Below, piece after piece: positions 18,075 to 28,046 of a DNA stretch of 64,000 nucleotides (position 1 is its first letter; each line of letters begins with the position of its first letter). The notes under the pieces were generated by a model. It did not search any database. It saw only the letters and a program-made list of their open reading frames with translations, and had not been told where the DNA came from. Source of the stretch: Alloprevotella tannerae ATCC 51259 (GTDB taxonomy: Bacteria > Bacteroidota > Bacteroidia > Bacteroidales > Bacteroidaceae); the NCBI RefSeq assembly GCF_000159995.1, contig NZ_GG700642.1:584395-648394 (forward strand). Reading direction: 5' to 3'. A program made the position numbers and the translations under genes.

Positions 18075-19550
18075 TTATTGCTTGCGCAGTCCTGACTTCG
18101 GAATGCCCAATTGCTCTCGATATTTAGCCACCGTGCGCCGCGAGATGGGGAAACCTTTTTCTTTCATAACGATCGTCAGTGCTTCGTCGGCTAAGGGGTG
18201 GCGCTTGTCTTCGGCAGCTATGGCCTCACGCAGTGCAGCTTTGGCTTGGCGCGACGAGAGTTCTTCGCCCTCACCGGAAGTAAATTGAGAGGAGAAGAAG
18301 AACTTAAGCGGGTAGAGTCCGCGTTGCGTCTGCACATATTTGCTTCCCGTGACGCGTGAAACGGTAGAAATATCTACGCCGGCCTTCTCTGCGACATCGC
18401 GTAGCGTCATGGGGACGAGTAGCATTTCATCGTCGTCATTCAGGAAGAAGTCGCGCTGTCGTTCGACGATGCCGCGCATCACGCCCATCAAAGTCTTGCG
18501 CCGCCGGTTGATGAGTTCGAGGAAGAGCTGTGCATCCCCCACTTTCTTGCGAGCATAAACGTATGCGTCGCGCTGACTTTTATTCAAATCTTTATGACCG
18601 CCAAACTCGCGCACCGTATCTTTGAACGCCTTACTTACGCGTAACTCGGGGACGTCTCCATTATTGAGTCGCACGCTGATACTTCCATCATCTTCAACGT
18701 GAACATAGAAGTCGGGTATTGCCGTTGGCGCCGTGCCGATCGTCGTTTCATTCAAAGCACTACCGGGTTTCGGATTTAAGCGACGTATCAGCTGTGCTGC
18801 TTGTTGCAGACTTTCGTCGTCTGTTTTTAATCGTACCTTTATTGTGTTCCAATGGTGATACGTAAAATCCTTAAAGCAGCGATCAACGATGGCTATGGCG
18901 AGCGCCTTAAAAGAACTCTTGAACTCCGGACTTTCCAATTGCACGCGAAGGCATTCCTGCAAGTCACGTGCTCCGATGCCGCGCGGTTCAAATCGCTGTA
19001 AGAGGTGCAACAATCGCTCCAATTCTTCCTCAGACACGTCCAAATTCTGATAAATCGCCAATTCATCGCCGATGGTGCGCAAATCTTTACGCAGATAGCC
19101 ATCATTATCCAGACTGCCGATAAGATATTCCATAATCCGGCGTTGCTGTTCATCGAGATCGTGCTCACCGATCTGTCGATAAAGCTCATCATACGCATTA
19201 TTTGTCGCCGCCAGTTGCACCTCGCGCTCCTCGGCCTCGTTACGTTGTCGCAACAGATAATCCGGAATATCGTCTTCCGTCAAGTAATCGGCCGTCTCAT
19301 CATCGGCGTGTGGCTCATCTTCAGCGGTCTCCGACTCATTATCGTCCGCTTCCGTCGTTTCTGCCGCCATATCCTCCTCATTTTTATCAGGTCCGACTTC
19401 CTCCAACGCGGCGTTATCTTCCAATTCGTTGCGCACACGTTGCTCCAGATCCATCACAGGCAGTTCGAGCAAGCGCGCCATAGCCACTTGCACAGCCGAG
19501 AGCTGTTGCGTTTGCTCTTCCTTTTGTGTTTGTATGAGTTTCTGAGGCAT
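18075..19550 (-). CDS. rpoN: RNA polymerase sigma-54 factor
   Basis: 491 residues in three sections. The Gln-rich region I (KLIQTQKEEQTQQLSAVQVA) interacts with activators. An acidic linker lies near 50-95. The core-binding and DNA-binding domains end in the RpoN box (SRRTVAKYREQLGIP) that reads the -24 element. Sigma-54 needs bacterial enhancer-binding AAA+ proteins to open promoters; no such activator is in this window. A TAAATTTG -7 box (complement of 19569-19576) lies about 20 bases upstream, and the family 3 array lies 470 bases upstream. It is the first gene of rpoN-PAP2-purE-ispG. Confidence 0.96.
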   Translation of the reverse strand: MPQKLIQTQKEEQTQQLSAVQVAMARLLELPVMDLEQRVRNELEDNAALEEVGPDKNEEDMAAETTEADDNESETAEDEPHADDETADYLTEDDIPDYLLRQRNEAEEREVQLAATNNAYDELYRQIGEHDLDEQQRRIMEYLIGSLDNDGYLRKDLRTIGDELAIYQNLDVSEEELERLLHLLQRFEPRGIGARDLQECLRVQLESPEFKSSFKALAIAIVDRCFKDFTYHHWNTIKVRLKTDDESLQQAAQLIRRLNPKPGSALNETTIGTAPTAIPDFYVHVEDDGSISVRLNNGDVPELRVSKAFKDTVREFGGHKDLNKSQRDAYVYARKKVGDAQLFLELINRRRKTLMGVMRGIVERQRDFFLNDDDEMLLVPMTLRDVAEKAGVDISTVSRVTGSKYVQTQRGLYPLKFFFSSQFTSGEGEELSSRQAKAALREAIAAEDKRHPLADEALTIVMKEKGFPISRRTVAKYREQLGIPKSGLRKQ

Positions 19551-20020
19551 ATAAGTCGTTTACAAGTGCAAATTTAGAAGAAACAAAGAGAAGCCCCAAG
19601 CTCCCTTGCGTTTATTTCCCCCACGCTTTTCTGTGAGCGATCTGCTTAGTGCTTTCCACGCCATAGTGCAGAAGCGTTTTTTCCATTTCAGAGGAGAATA
19701 AGTGCGGTCTATTTTTATGGAATCACACAAATTGGTCATAATGCCGCTGAATAAAACGTCGGAGTCACCTTGAAACTTTATGGCCCTGCAACTAAAGTGC
19801 AAATCAGAATAAGAGAAAGGATATGATGTTCTTATTATGCTTGTAGTTTACGATTCAAATGTCGCAAACCGGTTGCATTCCTTTTCGGGTAGTAGCCGTT
19901 GACTTCGGCTCTAAGTTGAGGTCTACCATTAAAAGAAGCTGCCGAGTCGCAGAGAGAAGAGCGAGAGAAAGATAGAAAAAAAGTATTGATTATCAACAGT
20001 ATAAGGCGTCTAAAAACTTT

Positions 20021-20130
20021 CCTATAAGAGAAGAAAAATTGTCTTATAGGACAATTTTTTCGATCACCTAAGACAATTTTTCTGATCACCTAAGAGAATT
20101 TCTTCGATCTCCTATGCGAATTTTTGCAAC
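20021..20130. repeat. Family 3 tandem array (locus 3a), 5 x 22 bp
   Basis: Eight-base boxes start at 20021 (CCTATAAG), 20043 (CTTATAGG), 20065 (CACCTAAG), 20087 (CACCTAAG) and 20109 (CTCCTATG), exactly 22 bases apart. Each is followed by GACAATTTTTT or a close variant and then CGAT or TGAT. CCTATAAG and CTTATAGG are reverse complements. Confidence 0.88.
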
Positions 20131-20318
20131 ATCGGTTGGTGTCTTGAAAGCGCTCTTTAGCAGATTGATCTGCCTATGGAGGGACGCCTTTGTCGGGCGA
20201 GGAGCGACAAAACATATACGAAACGGGGAAACGCCATCGATGCTCGTACTTATGTTGCCTGGCTACTGCTCAAACGGCAGCCGCTAAAGAACTTGCAAGA
20301 GCTGAAGCGGGCACACAG

Positions 20319-20364
20319 AAAAGGCCCTCGTATAGGCAATGCGCTATACGAAGGGCCTTTTTGG
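20319..20364 (-). terminator. Strong hairpin terminator after the TonB receptor gene
   Basis: A 17-base arm (20319-20335) pairs with 20344-20361 around an 8-base loop, with one bulged A. The ends are A-rich and T-rich, so it can act on both strands. It lies about 85 bases past the stop of the minus-strand receptor gene. Confidence 0.7.
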
Positions 20365-20443
20365 TAGTGCCAAGGCTCAAGATGCTCAGTGGTCTTCGCC
20401 GCTCCTTAAAGCGACCGTTGACTTATCTAACGACGGATATGCT

Positions 20444-22579
20444 TCAAAATTTGAATGTGGCCGTGAGGGTAACCTTTCGGCCGTCGGCATGTGCATATTC
20501 CGCGTTGCGAGCCATCAGCATGGAGGGAGGAGTATAATAAGTATGATTCAAGAGATTGGAGATCGCCAGACTGAAATCCCAGGCTTTTACCTTTGCCCCC
20601 AATATCAGGTTGAGAAGGTTGATGCGTTTGACGGGCCCTTCGCCTTCTTGATAAACGCCGGAGGCATTGGGCGAAAAGCGGTCGCGTTTACCCGTATGGA
20701 GATACTGTAGTTGGACGTAAGTATCCTTGATGGGCGCATAGTTGACATACATCAATAGTTTTGAAGCCGGGATAGAAATGTTCGACATATAAGTATCCCA
20801 GTTGCCTGATGCAGACTTTATCTTTCCTTCCAGCCAAGAGAAGTTAGCTCCGGCCTTCAGCTTGTCGGTCAGCTTGGCATCTGCGCTCAACTCAACGCCG
20901 TAAACCTTCTGTGGCGTGCGGTTAACGACCCAAAAACCATTTTCTATTTTGAGATCACTACCCAGTTTTGAGTAAGTATAGAAGAAGGAGCCGTTGAGTT
21001 GCAACCAGTTGTCAATGTTAGCGTAAGCACCGATTTCGTAGTTGTTTGTTTTTACCGGCTCGGTAGATATCTTTGAGAGCACATCGGCCTTTGCTGCACG
21101 GAGCGTACGCCCTAAGTCGAAGATAGAGAAGCCTTGCGAAAAGGCAACAAACGGCTGGAACACAGGATACTTATTGTAGGACAATCCCATGTTAAAAGAG
21201 AAGTTGTTGTAGTGGAGCGATCCGCCTTTTACGCGCACCTGCGGGTCGCTGAGCTTATTGCGTAGGACGTCATAGTCAGGTACGCTGACGTTGATAAAGT
21301 CGTAACGGCCGCCAATTTTAATGTTAACGTATTGCCACAACGTAGTCTTGGTTTGAATAAAAGGCGCGTGGTTGTTGCTGGTCAGCCAAGGCATCCACAG
21401 ACGCCCATCAACGAGGGGTTGGGCCGTCTTGTCAAGAAGATAGTCGTAACCATAAACAAGACGAGTAAAGACGTTGTCGGAGAATATGAGATGTGAACTA
21501 AACTGTGCGCGTAAGCCGAACTTGCGATCTTTTATGGCCGACTGTCCGCTGGTTTCTTCCCAGCGAGGCTGGGCGGGGTTTGCTTTTCGGAAGTCGAAGA
21601 TCGTATATAAACTTGAGCCAAATACGGCTGCTTCAAAATCTGTATGGCGAAACAGCTCTTTAGACGTAAACTTGAGGTAGGCGTTGTGGTTGTAGCGCGT
21701 GCCCTCATCTACAGCTTGCGGATCTTTATTGCCGATGACACCAATAGCCGGCTTTATAAGATATTTTCCGGCAGCGGGAATCAGCTTGGTATCTTGCACG
21801 CTACGATAATAGTTGTACATCAATTCGAGTCGGTTCTTCGTCGACAAAGCATAGCCTAAATTAACGAGGACGTTGGTCGTGTAAGTATCGCCGAGTCCGT
21901 AGCGCGGAGAGATGTATTGCCCATCACCATCCACGCAGCTCCCTGTGCGTCCGAATGCGCCGTTGACGAGATAGTTGAGTTTGCCGACCTTTCCGTAAAG
22001 CTGTTGGTTGAGGCGATAGCCCTGCCCCTTGCTTCGTTGAAAGAAATTGTAAGTAGAACCGGCTACGGAAGTTTGGCCGGCAATCGTTCTGTTCGTAGCG
22101 TTCTTCTTCGTAACAATGTTGATCAAACCGCCAATAGCGCCGTTGCCGTAGAGCGCCGTCGACCCCTTCACAACTTCAATGTGGTCGATGGCTGCGATGT
22201 CGATGGTGCGAATATCGCGGTCGGTCGAACGTAAAGGCGTCGATTGGGGTATCCCGTCAATCAAGACGAGCGCACTTCTTCCACGAAGCGACTGCGAACG
22301 ACTACTCGTCGTATTGCTCGACAACGCTAAGCCGGGCGTGAGCAAACCCAGCAGTTGGGTTAAATCGGGCGCGGTCTTGCTCATTTCGGCAATCTGACGT
22401 TGGTCGATGATTGTCACTGTGGCCGCCGCATTCGATTTTACTTCGGGGATGCGCGTCGCACTCACGACGACTTCCTTAAGTTGCCGCGTGGAGTCCTGCG
22501 GGTTCTCCGTCTGCGCAACACAATGTGCGGCAGACGTTATCGAGATACATAACGATAGATAAAGTACTTTTTTTATCAT
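20444..22579 (-). CDS. TonB-dependent outer membrane receptor
   Basis: 711 residues. A signal peptide (MIKKVLYLSLCISITSAAHCVAQ) precedes a TonB-box-like KEVVVSATR (about 35-43). The plug domain follows (about 45-165), with LRGRSALVLIDGIPQ and IEVVKGSTALYGNGAIGGLINIVTK. The rest is a 22-strand-type barrel ending in an aromatic residue (VTLTATFKF), as BamA-inserted barrels do. It resembles FepA/CirA-type receptors for siderophores, haem or cobalamin more than SusC, because no N-terminal CarboxypepD_reg-like domain and no SusD partner are present. The ligand is unknown. It is monocistronic. Confidence 0.92.
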   Translation of the reverse strand: MIKKVLYLSLCISITSAAHCVAQTENPQDSTRQLKEVVVSATRIPEVKSNAAATVTIIDQRQIAEMSKTAPDLTQLLGLLTPGLALSSNTTSSRSQSLRGRSALVLIDGIPQSTPLRSTDRDIRTIDIAAIDHIEVVKGSTALYGNGAIGGLINIVTKKNATNRTIAGQTSVAGSTYNFFQRSKGQGYRLNQQLYGKVGKLNYLVNGAFGRTGSCVDGDGQYISPRYGLGDTYTTNVLVNLGYALSTKNRLELMYNYYRSVQDTKLIPAAGKYLIKPAIGVIGNKDPQAVDEGTRYNHNAYLKFTSKELFRHTDFEAAVFGSSLYTIFDFRKANPAQPRWEETSGQSAIKDRKFGLRAQFSSHLIFSDNVFTRLVYGYDYLLDKTAQPLVDGRLWMPWLTSNNHAPFIQTKTTLWQYVNIKIGGRYDFINVSVPDYDVLRNKLSDPQVRVKGGSLHYNNFSFNMGLSYNKYPVFQPFVAFSQGFSIFDLGRTLRAAKADVLSKISTEPVKTNNYEIGAYANIDNWLQLNGSFFYTYSKLGSDLKIENGFWVVNRTPQKVYGVELSADAKLTDKLKAGANFSWLEGKIKSASGNWDTYMSNISIPASKLLMYVNYAPIKDTYVQLQYLHTGKRDRFSPNASGVYQEGEGPVKRINLLNLILGAKVKAWDFSLAISNLLNHTYYTPPSMLMARNAEYAHADGRKVTLTATFKF

Positions 22580-22613
22580 TTTAATACGCTTTTGTGTAAG
22601 TCTGATTATTTTG

Positions 22614-22645
22614 CAAAAATAAGTCCGCCTTTAGTCGCCTGCAAT
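22614..22645 (-). promoter_or_regulatory. Probable TonB receptor promoter
   Basis: On the minus strand, TATTTTTG (complement of 22614-22621) is the -7 box and ATTG (complement of 22642-22645) lies 20 bases upstream. No Fur-like operator is obvious. Confidence 0.4.
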
Positions 22646-22945
22646 ACCTAAAACAAGGTATAAATCATTGCCCGCTTCTCAAGCTCGGCAACAGAGAAAA
22701 AGATCTCCGCAAAAAGAATACGCATCGCTACAAGTGGCGGCAGAAGTATGAAGGTAAACGTATTGTTTTCTTGCGCTCCGAGCTGACTTTGAGATAGCGG
22801 CGGACTGAGGTGTGCAAGATGGAAATGGCTCGAAGTAGATTGCGTCAACGCGCTTCTCCCCTTTCGGAGCACGGGAAAGGACTTCCGACGTCTCCGGCTG
22901 CACTAAGATCACACGGAAGCTGCTTTTCTAAGCTCTTAATCGGCG

Positions 22946-22977
22946 TTTGCGCCAAACTCACGTTGCTTTTACTTTTG
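22946..22977 (+). promoter_or_regulatory. uvrA promoter
   Basis: TTTG (22946-22949), 20 bases, then TACTTTTG (22970-22977): both Bacteroidota elements are perfect. A second TACTTTTG lies at 22997-23004, 18 bases before the ATG, and might serve as an alternative start. Confidence 0.65.
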
Positions 22978-23022
22978 CCGTCTGCAAGGAAAAGTTTACT
23001 TTTGCTCGTTAAAACGAAGTGT

Positions 23023-25869
23023 ATGGAAGAACTTATTCGCCTCAAAGGAGCGCGCGTAAATAATCTCAAAAATATAGACTTAAACCTCCCTCAGGGGCAG
23101 CTAATCGTCATTACGGGCTTAAGCGGCAGCGGCAAGTCCTCATTGGCTTTTGACACGCTCTATGCGGAAGGGCAACGACGTTACGTTGAGAGCCTTTCAG
23201 CGTATGCCCGCCAATTTTTAGGCCGTATGAACAAGCCCGATTGTGATTATATCAAAGGGCTTCCTCCTGCCATTGCCATCGAGCAGAAGACGACGGCGCG
23301 CAACCCGCGCTCAACGGTAGGGACGTCTACCGAGATTTACGACTATCTCCGTATGCTTTTTGCCCGCATTGGTCGCACTATTTCTCCCGTAAGTGGCGCG
23401 GAAGTGAAACGCCACACGCGGGCCGACGTTATCAATTGTGCTTTATCTTATTCGCCCGGCACGCGTTTTACGCTCTTAGCCCCGATCGTGCGCAGCGCAG
23501 ATAGAAGTATGAGCGAGCAGTTGGCCGTTTATCTCAAGCAGGGCATAAGTCGGCTTGATCTTGATGGGACGATGCTTCACATCGACGATGTCTTGCAAGA
23601 CGCTGACCGACTTCGAGAAGTCGAGGCTTCGGATGCGGCTTTTTTGCTTATTGATCGTCTGAGCGTAGATCCCGCTAACGAGGCTGTCAATCGGCTTACC
23701 GACTCCGTAGAGCGCGCCTTTTATGAAGGCAAAGGCGAATGCATGTTACGCTTTTACCCCTCTAAGGCGCTGCATCGCTTCTCTGAGCGCTTTGAAGCCG
23801 ACGGCATACAATTTGAAGAACCTTCTGACCAACTGTTTTCGTTCAACTCTCCGGCCGGTGCTTGTCCTGAGTGCGAAGGCTTTGGAAAAGTGATCGGCAT
23901 CGATGAGCAACTCGTCGTGCCCAATACGGCTTTGAGCATCTACGATGGTGCCGTCGTCTGTTGGCGTGGCGAAAAAATGGGCCAATGGCGCGAAGAGTTT
24001 TGCCGCCGTCAAGCACCGCGTGGTTTTCCTGTGTTTAAGCCCTTCTTTGAACTGACGCAGGAAGAAAAAAATATTTTGTGGCACGGCGACAAAACGGAGC
24101 AGGCGCTCCCAAAAGTGGAGCAGGTAACGCTTGATGCCTTTTTTGAAATGCTCCGCGAGAATCAATATAAGATTCAGTATCGCGTAATGTTGGCGCGTTA
24201 CCGTGGCAAAACGACTTGTCCCGTCTGCCAAGGCAGCAGGTTAAAACCCGAGGCGGGCTACGTCCGCGTCGGAGGCGAAAGCATCAGCCGCTTGGTGCGT
24301 ATGTCCGTAGCCGACTTATCGGAATGGTTTGAACACGTGCTCAAACTCGAGCCGCACGAGGAGCAACTCGCCGCACGCTTACTCACCGAACTCCGTCAGC
24401 GGCTCCGCTTCTTGGTCGACGTAGGCTTAGGCTATCTGACGCTCGACCGCGCAGCCAATACGCTTTCCGGCGGTGAGAGTCAGCGCATCAATCTCGCCAC
24501 GAGTCTCGGCAGCAGCCTCGTTGGATCGCTCTATATATTAGATGAGCCAAGCATCGGTTTGCACAGTCGCGATACGGGGCGCCTTATCCACGTCTTAAAG
24601 GCCTTGCGCGATCTCGGGAATACGGTAATTGTAGTAGAACACGACGAAGAAATCATGCGGGCTGCCGATTACATTGTCGACATAGGCCCCGATGCGGGCC
24701 GTTTGGGCGGACGCGTAGTCTTCGCAGGGCCAAATCCGTTTGCGGAGGGGCAGGCGCCAAGCACCGACTTGCCGCAGCAGTCGGCCGAACTTCCATCCTA
24801 CACGCTCAAATACTTGTCGGGCGAAGAGACGATCGATGTACCCTCTACGCGGCGTTCGTGGACGCGCAGCATCACGGTCGAAGGTGCGCGCGCCAACAAC
24901 TTAAAAGGCATCACGGTCGAGTTTCCGCTCAACGTGATGACCGTCGTGACGGGCGTATCCGGTTCGGGCAAGAGTACACTTGTGCGCAGCATCCTCTACC
25001 CTGCTTTGAAGCGCCACTTCGACGAACCGGCCGATCGCCCCGGTGAGTTCTTGCAACTCTCGGGCGCTGTCGACGCCGTGAAGCGCGTGGAGTTTGTCGA
25101 CCAGCACCCGATTGGGCGCTCCTCGCGCAGCAATCCGGTTACGTATCTCAAAGCTTACGACGAGATACGAAAACTCATGGCCGAGCAAACCTTGGCCAAG
25201 CAGTTGGGCTTCTCGCCGGCGTTTTTCAGTTTCAACACAGACGGCGGCCGATGTGAGGAATGCAAAGGCGAGGGCGTAGTTCACGTTGAGATGCAGTTTA
25301 TGGCCGATCTCGAGCTTCCCTGCGAGGCCTGCGAGGGCAAGCGTTTTAAGAAGGATATCTTAGAGGTGAAATATCGTGGTCGGAATATCTACGACATACT
25401 TGAGATGACAGTCAATCAGGCCATCGACTTTTTCTCAGAAGGTGGGCAAAAGCGCATTGTTGCGAAGCTTTTGCCGCTCCGCGACGTTGGTTTGGGCTAC
25501 ATTAAGTTGGGTCAGAGCAGCAGCACCCTCAGCGGCGGCGAGAATCAGCGCGTCAAGCTGGCCTACTTCCTCAGCTTGGAGCGCAGCGAGCCTACGCTCT
25601 TCATCTTCGACGAGCCGACTACGGGACTCCACTTCCACGATATTCACACCTTGCTCAAGGCTTTCAATGCCTTAGTCGGGCGAGGGCACAGCATCCTCAT
25701 CGTGGAGCACAACTTAGACGTAATCAAATGTGCCGACTATGTGATTGATCTCGGACCGGAAGGCGGACGCGACGGCGGATATCTGGTCGGTGCAGGCACA
25801 CCTGAAGAATTGGTGAAACTCGGCAAGGGTTATACGGCGCAATATTTGAAAGACAAACTGCGTATGTAG
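23023..25869 (+). CDS. uvrA: Excinuclease ABC subunit A
   Basis: 948 residues from the ATG at 23023 (MEELIRLKGARVNNLKNIDL); the 71 upstream codons in frame cover the promoter and are excluded. UvrA is the damage-recognition ATPase of nucleotide excision repair and hands lesions to UvrB. Both ABC modules are complete: Walker A GLSGSGKSSLAFD and GVSGSGKSTLV, signatures LSGGESQRINLA and LSGGENQRVKLA, Walker B LYILDEPSIGLH and LFIFDEPTTGLH. The zinc modules CPVCQGSRL and CEECKGEG...CEACEGKRF are intact. No LexA-like operator is evident. Confidence 0.97.
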   Translation: MEELIRLKGARVNNLKNIDLNLPQGQLIVITGLSGSGKSSLAFDTLYAEGQRRYVESLSAYARQFLGRMNKPDCDYIKGLPPAIAIEQKTTARNPRSTVGTSTEIYDYLRMLFARIGRTISPVSGAEVKRHTRADVINCALSYSPGTRFTLLAPIVRSADRSMSEQLAVYLKQGISRLDLDGTMLHIDDVLQDADRLREVEASDAAFLLIDRLSVDPANEAVNRLTDSVERAFYEGKGECMLRFYPSKALHRFSERFEADGIQFEEPSDQLFSFNSPAGACPECEGFGKVIGIDEQLVVPNTALSIYDGAVVCWRGEKMGQWREEFCRRQAPRGFPVFKPFFELTQEEKNILWHGDKTEQALPKVEQVTLDAFFEMLRENQYKIQYRVMLARYRGKTTCPVCQGSRLKPEAGYVRVGGESISRLVRMSVADLSEWFEHVLKLEPHEEQLAARLLTELRQRLRFLVDVGLGYLTLDRAANTLSGGESQRINLATSLGSSLVGSLYILDEPSIGLHSRDTGRLIHVLKALRDLGNTVIVVEHDEEIMRAADYIVDIGPDAGRLGGRVVFAGPNPFAEGQAPSTDLPQQSAELPSYTLKYLSGEETIDVPSTRRSWTRSITVEGARANNLKGITVEFPLNVMTVVTGVSGSGKSTLVRSILYPALKRHFDEPADRPGEFLQLSGAVDAVKRVEFVDQHPIGRSSRSNPVTYLKAYDEIRKLMAEQTLAKQLGFSPAFFSFNTDGGRCEECKGEGVVHVEMQFMADLELPCEACEGKRFKKDILEVKYRGRNIYDILEMTVNQAIDFFSEGGQKRIVAKLLPLRDVGLGYIKLGQSSSTLSGGENQRVKLAYFLSLERSEPTLFIFDEPTTGLHFHDIHTLLKAFNALVGRGHSILIVEHNLDVIKCADYVIDLGPEGGRDGGYLVGAGTPEELVKLGKGYTAQYLKDKLRM

Positions 25870-25930
25870 GCTCTAATTCCGACAGACTGGCGTAAATACG
25901 TGCTTAAGTGGCGAATAAGAAGTCCCAAAC

Positions 25931-25961
25931 TTTGAGCTGTTCAGTAAAAAACGTAACTTTG
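25931..25961 (+). promoter_or_regulatory. Promoter of the DUF4254-GT9 pair
   Basis: TTTG (25931-25934), 19 bases, then TAACTTTG (25954-25961), a full match to the Bacteroidota consensus. The ATG follows 58 bases downstream. Confidence 0.6.
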
Positions 25962-26019
25962 CTTCATCTTGATAAATGCAGATTTATTCCAATAAAACAT
26001 ATTATACGCTTAGTGCCCT

Positions 26020-26631
26020 ATGACATTCACCGAAAAGGCTTGGAAAATCTTCCGCACCGCGGTTGACGACTACCATAAGACAGATAATATAGACGCAGAC
26101 TTTGTAAATCCTCACCCGGCCAATACGATCGAAGCCGCGCTCTATCGTAAGTGCTGGATCGACACAGTGCAGTGGCACATGGAGGACATTATACGCGACC
26201 CGAACATAGATCCGGTTGAGGCCCTCGCGCTCAAGCGCCGCATTGATAAGAGTAATCAGGACCGCACCGACCTTGTGGAGCAGATCGATCATTATTTTTT
26301 GGAGACGTACAAGGATGTACGCCCGCTCGATGGGGCTACACTCAACACCGAAACGCCGGCGTGGGCCGTGGATCGACTCAGCATCCTCTACCTCAAGATC
26401 TACCATATGGAGGAGCAGGTTTCGCGTCAGGAAGCCGATGCTGCACACCGCGAGCGTTGCCAGGCGAAACTGGTCGTCTTGCGTGAGCAAAAGCAGGATT
26501 TGAGCAGTGCACTCGATACCTTGCTCACGGACATTGCCGAAGGGCGTAAGTACATGAAGCTCTACAAACAGATGAAGATGTACAACGATCCGGCAACCAA
26601 TCCCATACTCTACGGCGCAAAAGGCAAATAA
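26020..26631 (+). CDS. DUF4254 family protein
   Basis: 203 residues, mainly helical, with no signal peptide. The N-terminus FTEKAWKIFRTAVDDYHKTD and the central LALKRRIDKSNQDRTDLVEQIDHYFL mark the DUF4254 family of Bacteroidota, whose function is unknown. A middle stretch (TPAWAVDRLSILYLKIYHMEEQ) and the long charged helix that follows suggest a coiled-coil adaptor. It lies 29 bases before a GT9 glycosyltransferase gene and the pairing recurs in related genomes as I remember them, so a link to LPS core assembly is plausible but unproven. Confidence 0.85.
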   Translation: MTFTEKAWKIFRTAVDDYHKTDNIDADFVNPHPANTIEAALYRKCWIDTVQWHMEDIIRDPNIDPVEALALKRRIDKSNQDRTDLVEQIDHYFLETYKDVRPLDGATLNTETPAWAVDRLSILYLKIYHMEEQVSRQEADAAHRERCQAKLVVLREQKQDLSSALDTLLTDIAEGRKYMKLYKQMKMYNDPATNPILYGAKGK

Positions 26632-26660
26632 AAGTTTGCCCCACCCACCCACTTTGCACT

Positions 26661-27728
26661 ATGCCTGCCTCGTCGGTAGTTAAGCATCCTCGTCGCCTGC
26701 TGATCTTGCGCTTTTCCGCCCTGGGCGATGTCGCTATGACCGTTCCGGTTGTCGCGTCCTTGGCTGCGCAGTATCCGCAAATGCAGATTACCGTTGCCTC
26801 GCAGCCTTTCCTTGCCCCGCTTTTCAAGCACATAGCGCCCAATGTGCAATTCTTCGGAGCCGACATTCGCAAAACATATCGCGGTCTGCGCGGCCTATGG
26901 CAACTCTCGCGCACAGCGCCTTTTCAAGATTGCGATGCCGTGGCCGATTTGCACGACGTCTTACGCACAAAAATCCTGCGTTGTTTTCTGCGTTTGCGCG
27001 GCAAGCGCTTAGCCGTGATCGACAAGCACCGACGCGAGAAGCGCCTGCTCGTGGAGCACAAAATCTTTCGCCCACTACCCACCTCGTTTGCGCTTTATGC
27101 GGAAACCTTAGCACGCCTTGGCCTACCCGTAAAGCTCAACTTTGAACGCTTAAAGTTGGGTGGCGATGCGCTGCATCTCCCTTTCCCATTCTCCACCGAC
27201 ACCCTGCACGAACCTTGGCTGGGCCTTGCGCCCTTTGCAGCCCACGAGGGAAAAATTTACCCTTTAGAGCAAATGACGGAGGTCGTGCAGCTCTACTTCG
27301 AGTTGCATTCCCACGGACGCTTGTTCGTCTTTGGCAGCAGGAAGGAGATGGAAATGCTACGCCCAACTTGGGGCAAAGGCTTTGAAAGATTGGTTTTCGT
27401 ATGCGACATACTGAAAGGATTGGATGCAGAACTCCAATTGATGGCGCGACTAAACGCTATGGTTTCGATGGACTCCGGCAATATGCATCTGGCCTCGCTC
27501 GTAGGCTGTCCGGTAGTCAGCATTTGGGGGCAGACGCACCCGTTTGCCGGCTTTATGGGCTATCATCAAGCGGAGGAAAACGTAGTACAACAAGACTTGC
27601 ATTGCCGCCCCTGCTCCATCTTCGGCAATGCGCCGTGTCGATATGGTGATTTCCGCTGTCTACGCGACATTTTGCCCCAACTGATCATTGACAAAGTAGA
27701 AGAAATCATCTCACCCGAACAAGATTAG
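26661..27728 (+). CDS. Glycosyltransferase family 9 (heptosyltransferase-like)
   Basis: 355 residues with two Rossmann-like halves (GT-B fold). The N-terminus RRLLILRFSALGDVAMTVPVV is diagnostic of GT9/RfaF-type enzymes that transfer ADP-heptose to LPS inner core on the cytoplasmic face. The C-terminal nucleotide-sugar site is seen as AMVSMDSGNMHLASLVGCPVVSIWG, followed by TTHP-like QTHP. A four-cysteine tail (CRPCSIFGNAPCRYGDFRCL) is common in the Bacteroidota members. It is co-transcribed with the DUF4254 gene. A perfect hairpin terminator follows. Confidence 0.9.
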   Translation: MPASSVVKHPRRLLILRFSALGDVAMTVPVVASLAAQYPQMQITVASQPFLAPLFKHIAPNVQFFGADIRKTYRGLRGLWQLSRTAPFQDCDAVADLHDVLRTKILRCFLRLRGKRLAVIDKHRREKRLLVEHKIFRPLPTSFALYAETLARLGLPVKLNFERLKLGGDALHLPFPFSTDTLHEPWLGLAPFAAHEGKIYPLEQMTEVVQLYFELHSHGRLFVFGSRKEMEMLRPTWGKGFERLVFVCDILKGLDAELQLMARLNAMVSMDSGNMHLASLVGCPVVSIWGQTHPFAGFMGYHQAEENVVQQDLHCRPCSIFGNAPCRYGDFRCLRDILPQLIIDKVEEIISPEQD

Positions 27729-27770
27729 GGCGCAAAGACAAAGACGGATATATAGACTTTGATGAGCAGC

Positions 27771-27812
27771 AAAAAGGAATTTCGGCGCAATAGTCGAAAT
27801 TCCTTTTTCTTT
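27771..27812 (+). terminator. Intrinsic terminator
   Basis: A perfect 14-bp stem (27771-27784 with 27795-27808: AAAAAGGAATTTCG and its complement), a 10-base loop and a T-rich tail. It ends the DUF4254-GT9 transcript. Confidence 0.85.
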
Positions 27813-28046
27813 TGTCCTTCGATTACAAAACTCTTTTGGGGATAAGGACAACGCAGGTCTAAATATCAATCCGCACGGCGCGTCGGCGCATACTTCCCGC
27901 TTGGCTATGGTGCGGAAGTTTGGGCTTAGCACGCCGAAAATGGCACAGCGCAAAAACGAAGGTGCGATAATAGACTTTAATGGCCGGAAAAATACGGCGC
28001 AGACAAAGTCCTGCAAGTGGCGAAAAGGGAGTTGCGGCGCTTGTTA

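Larger units (their letters stand above)
19551..20443. other. Spacer between rpoN and a TonB receptor gene
   Basis: About 890 bases. It holds the CCTATAAG array (20021-20130) and a strong hairpin at 20319. Short ORFs in it show no recognisable features. Confidence 0.55.
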
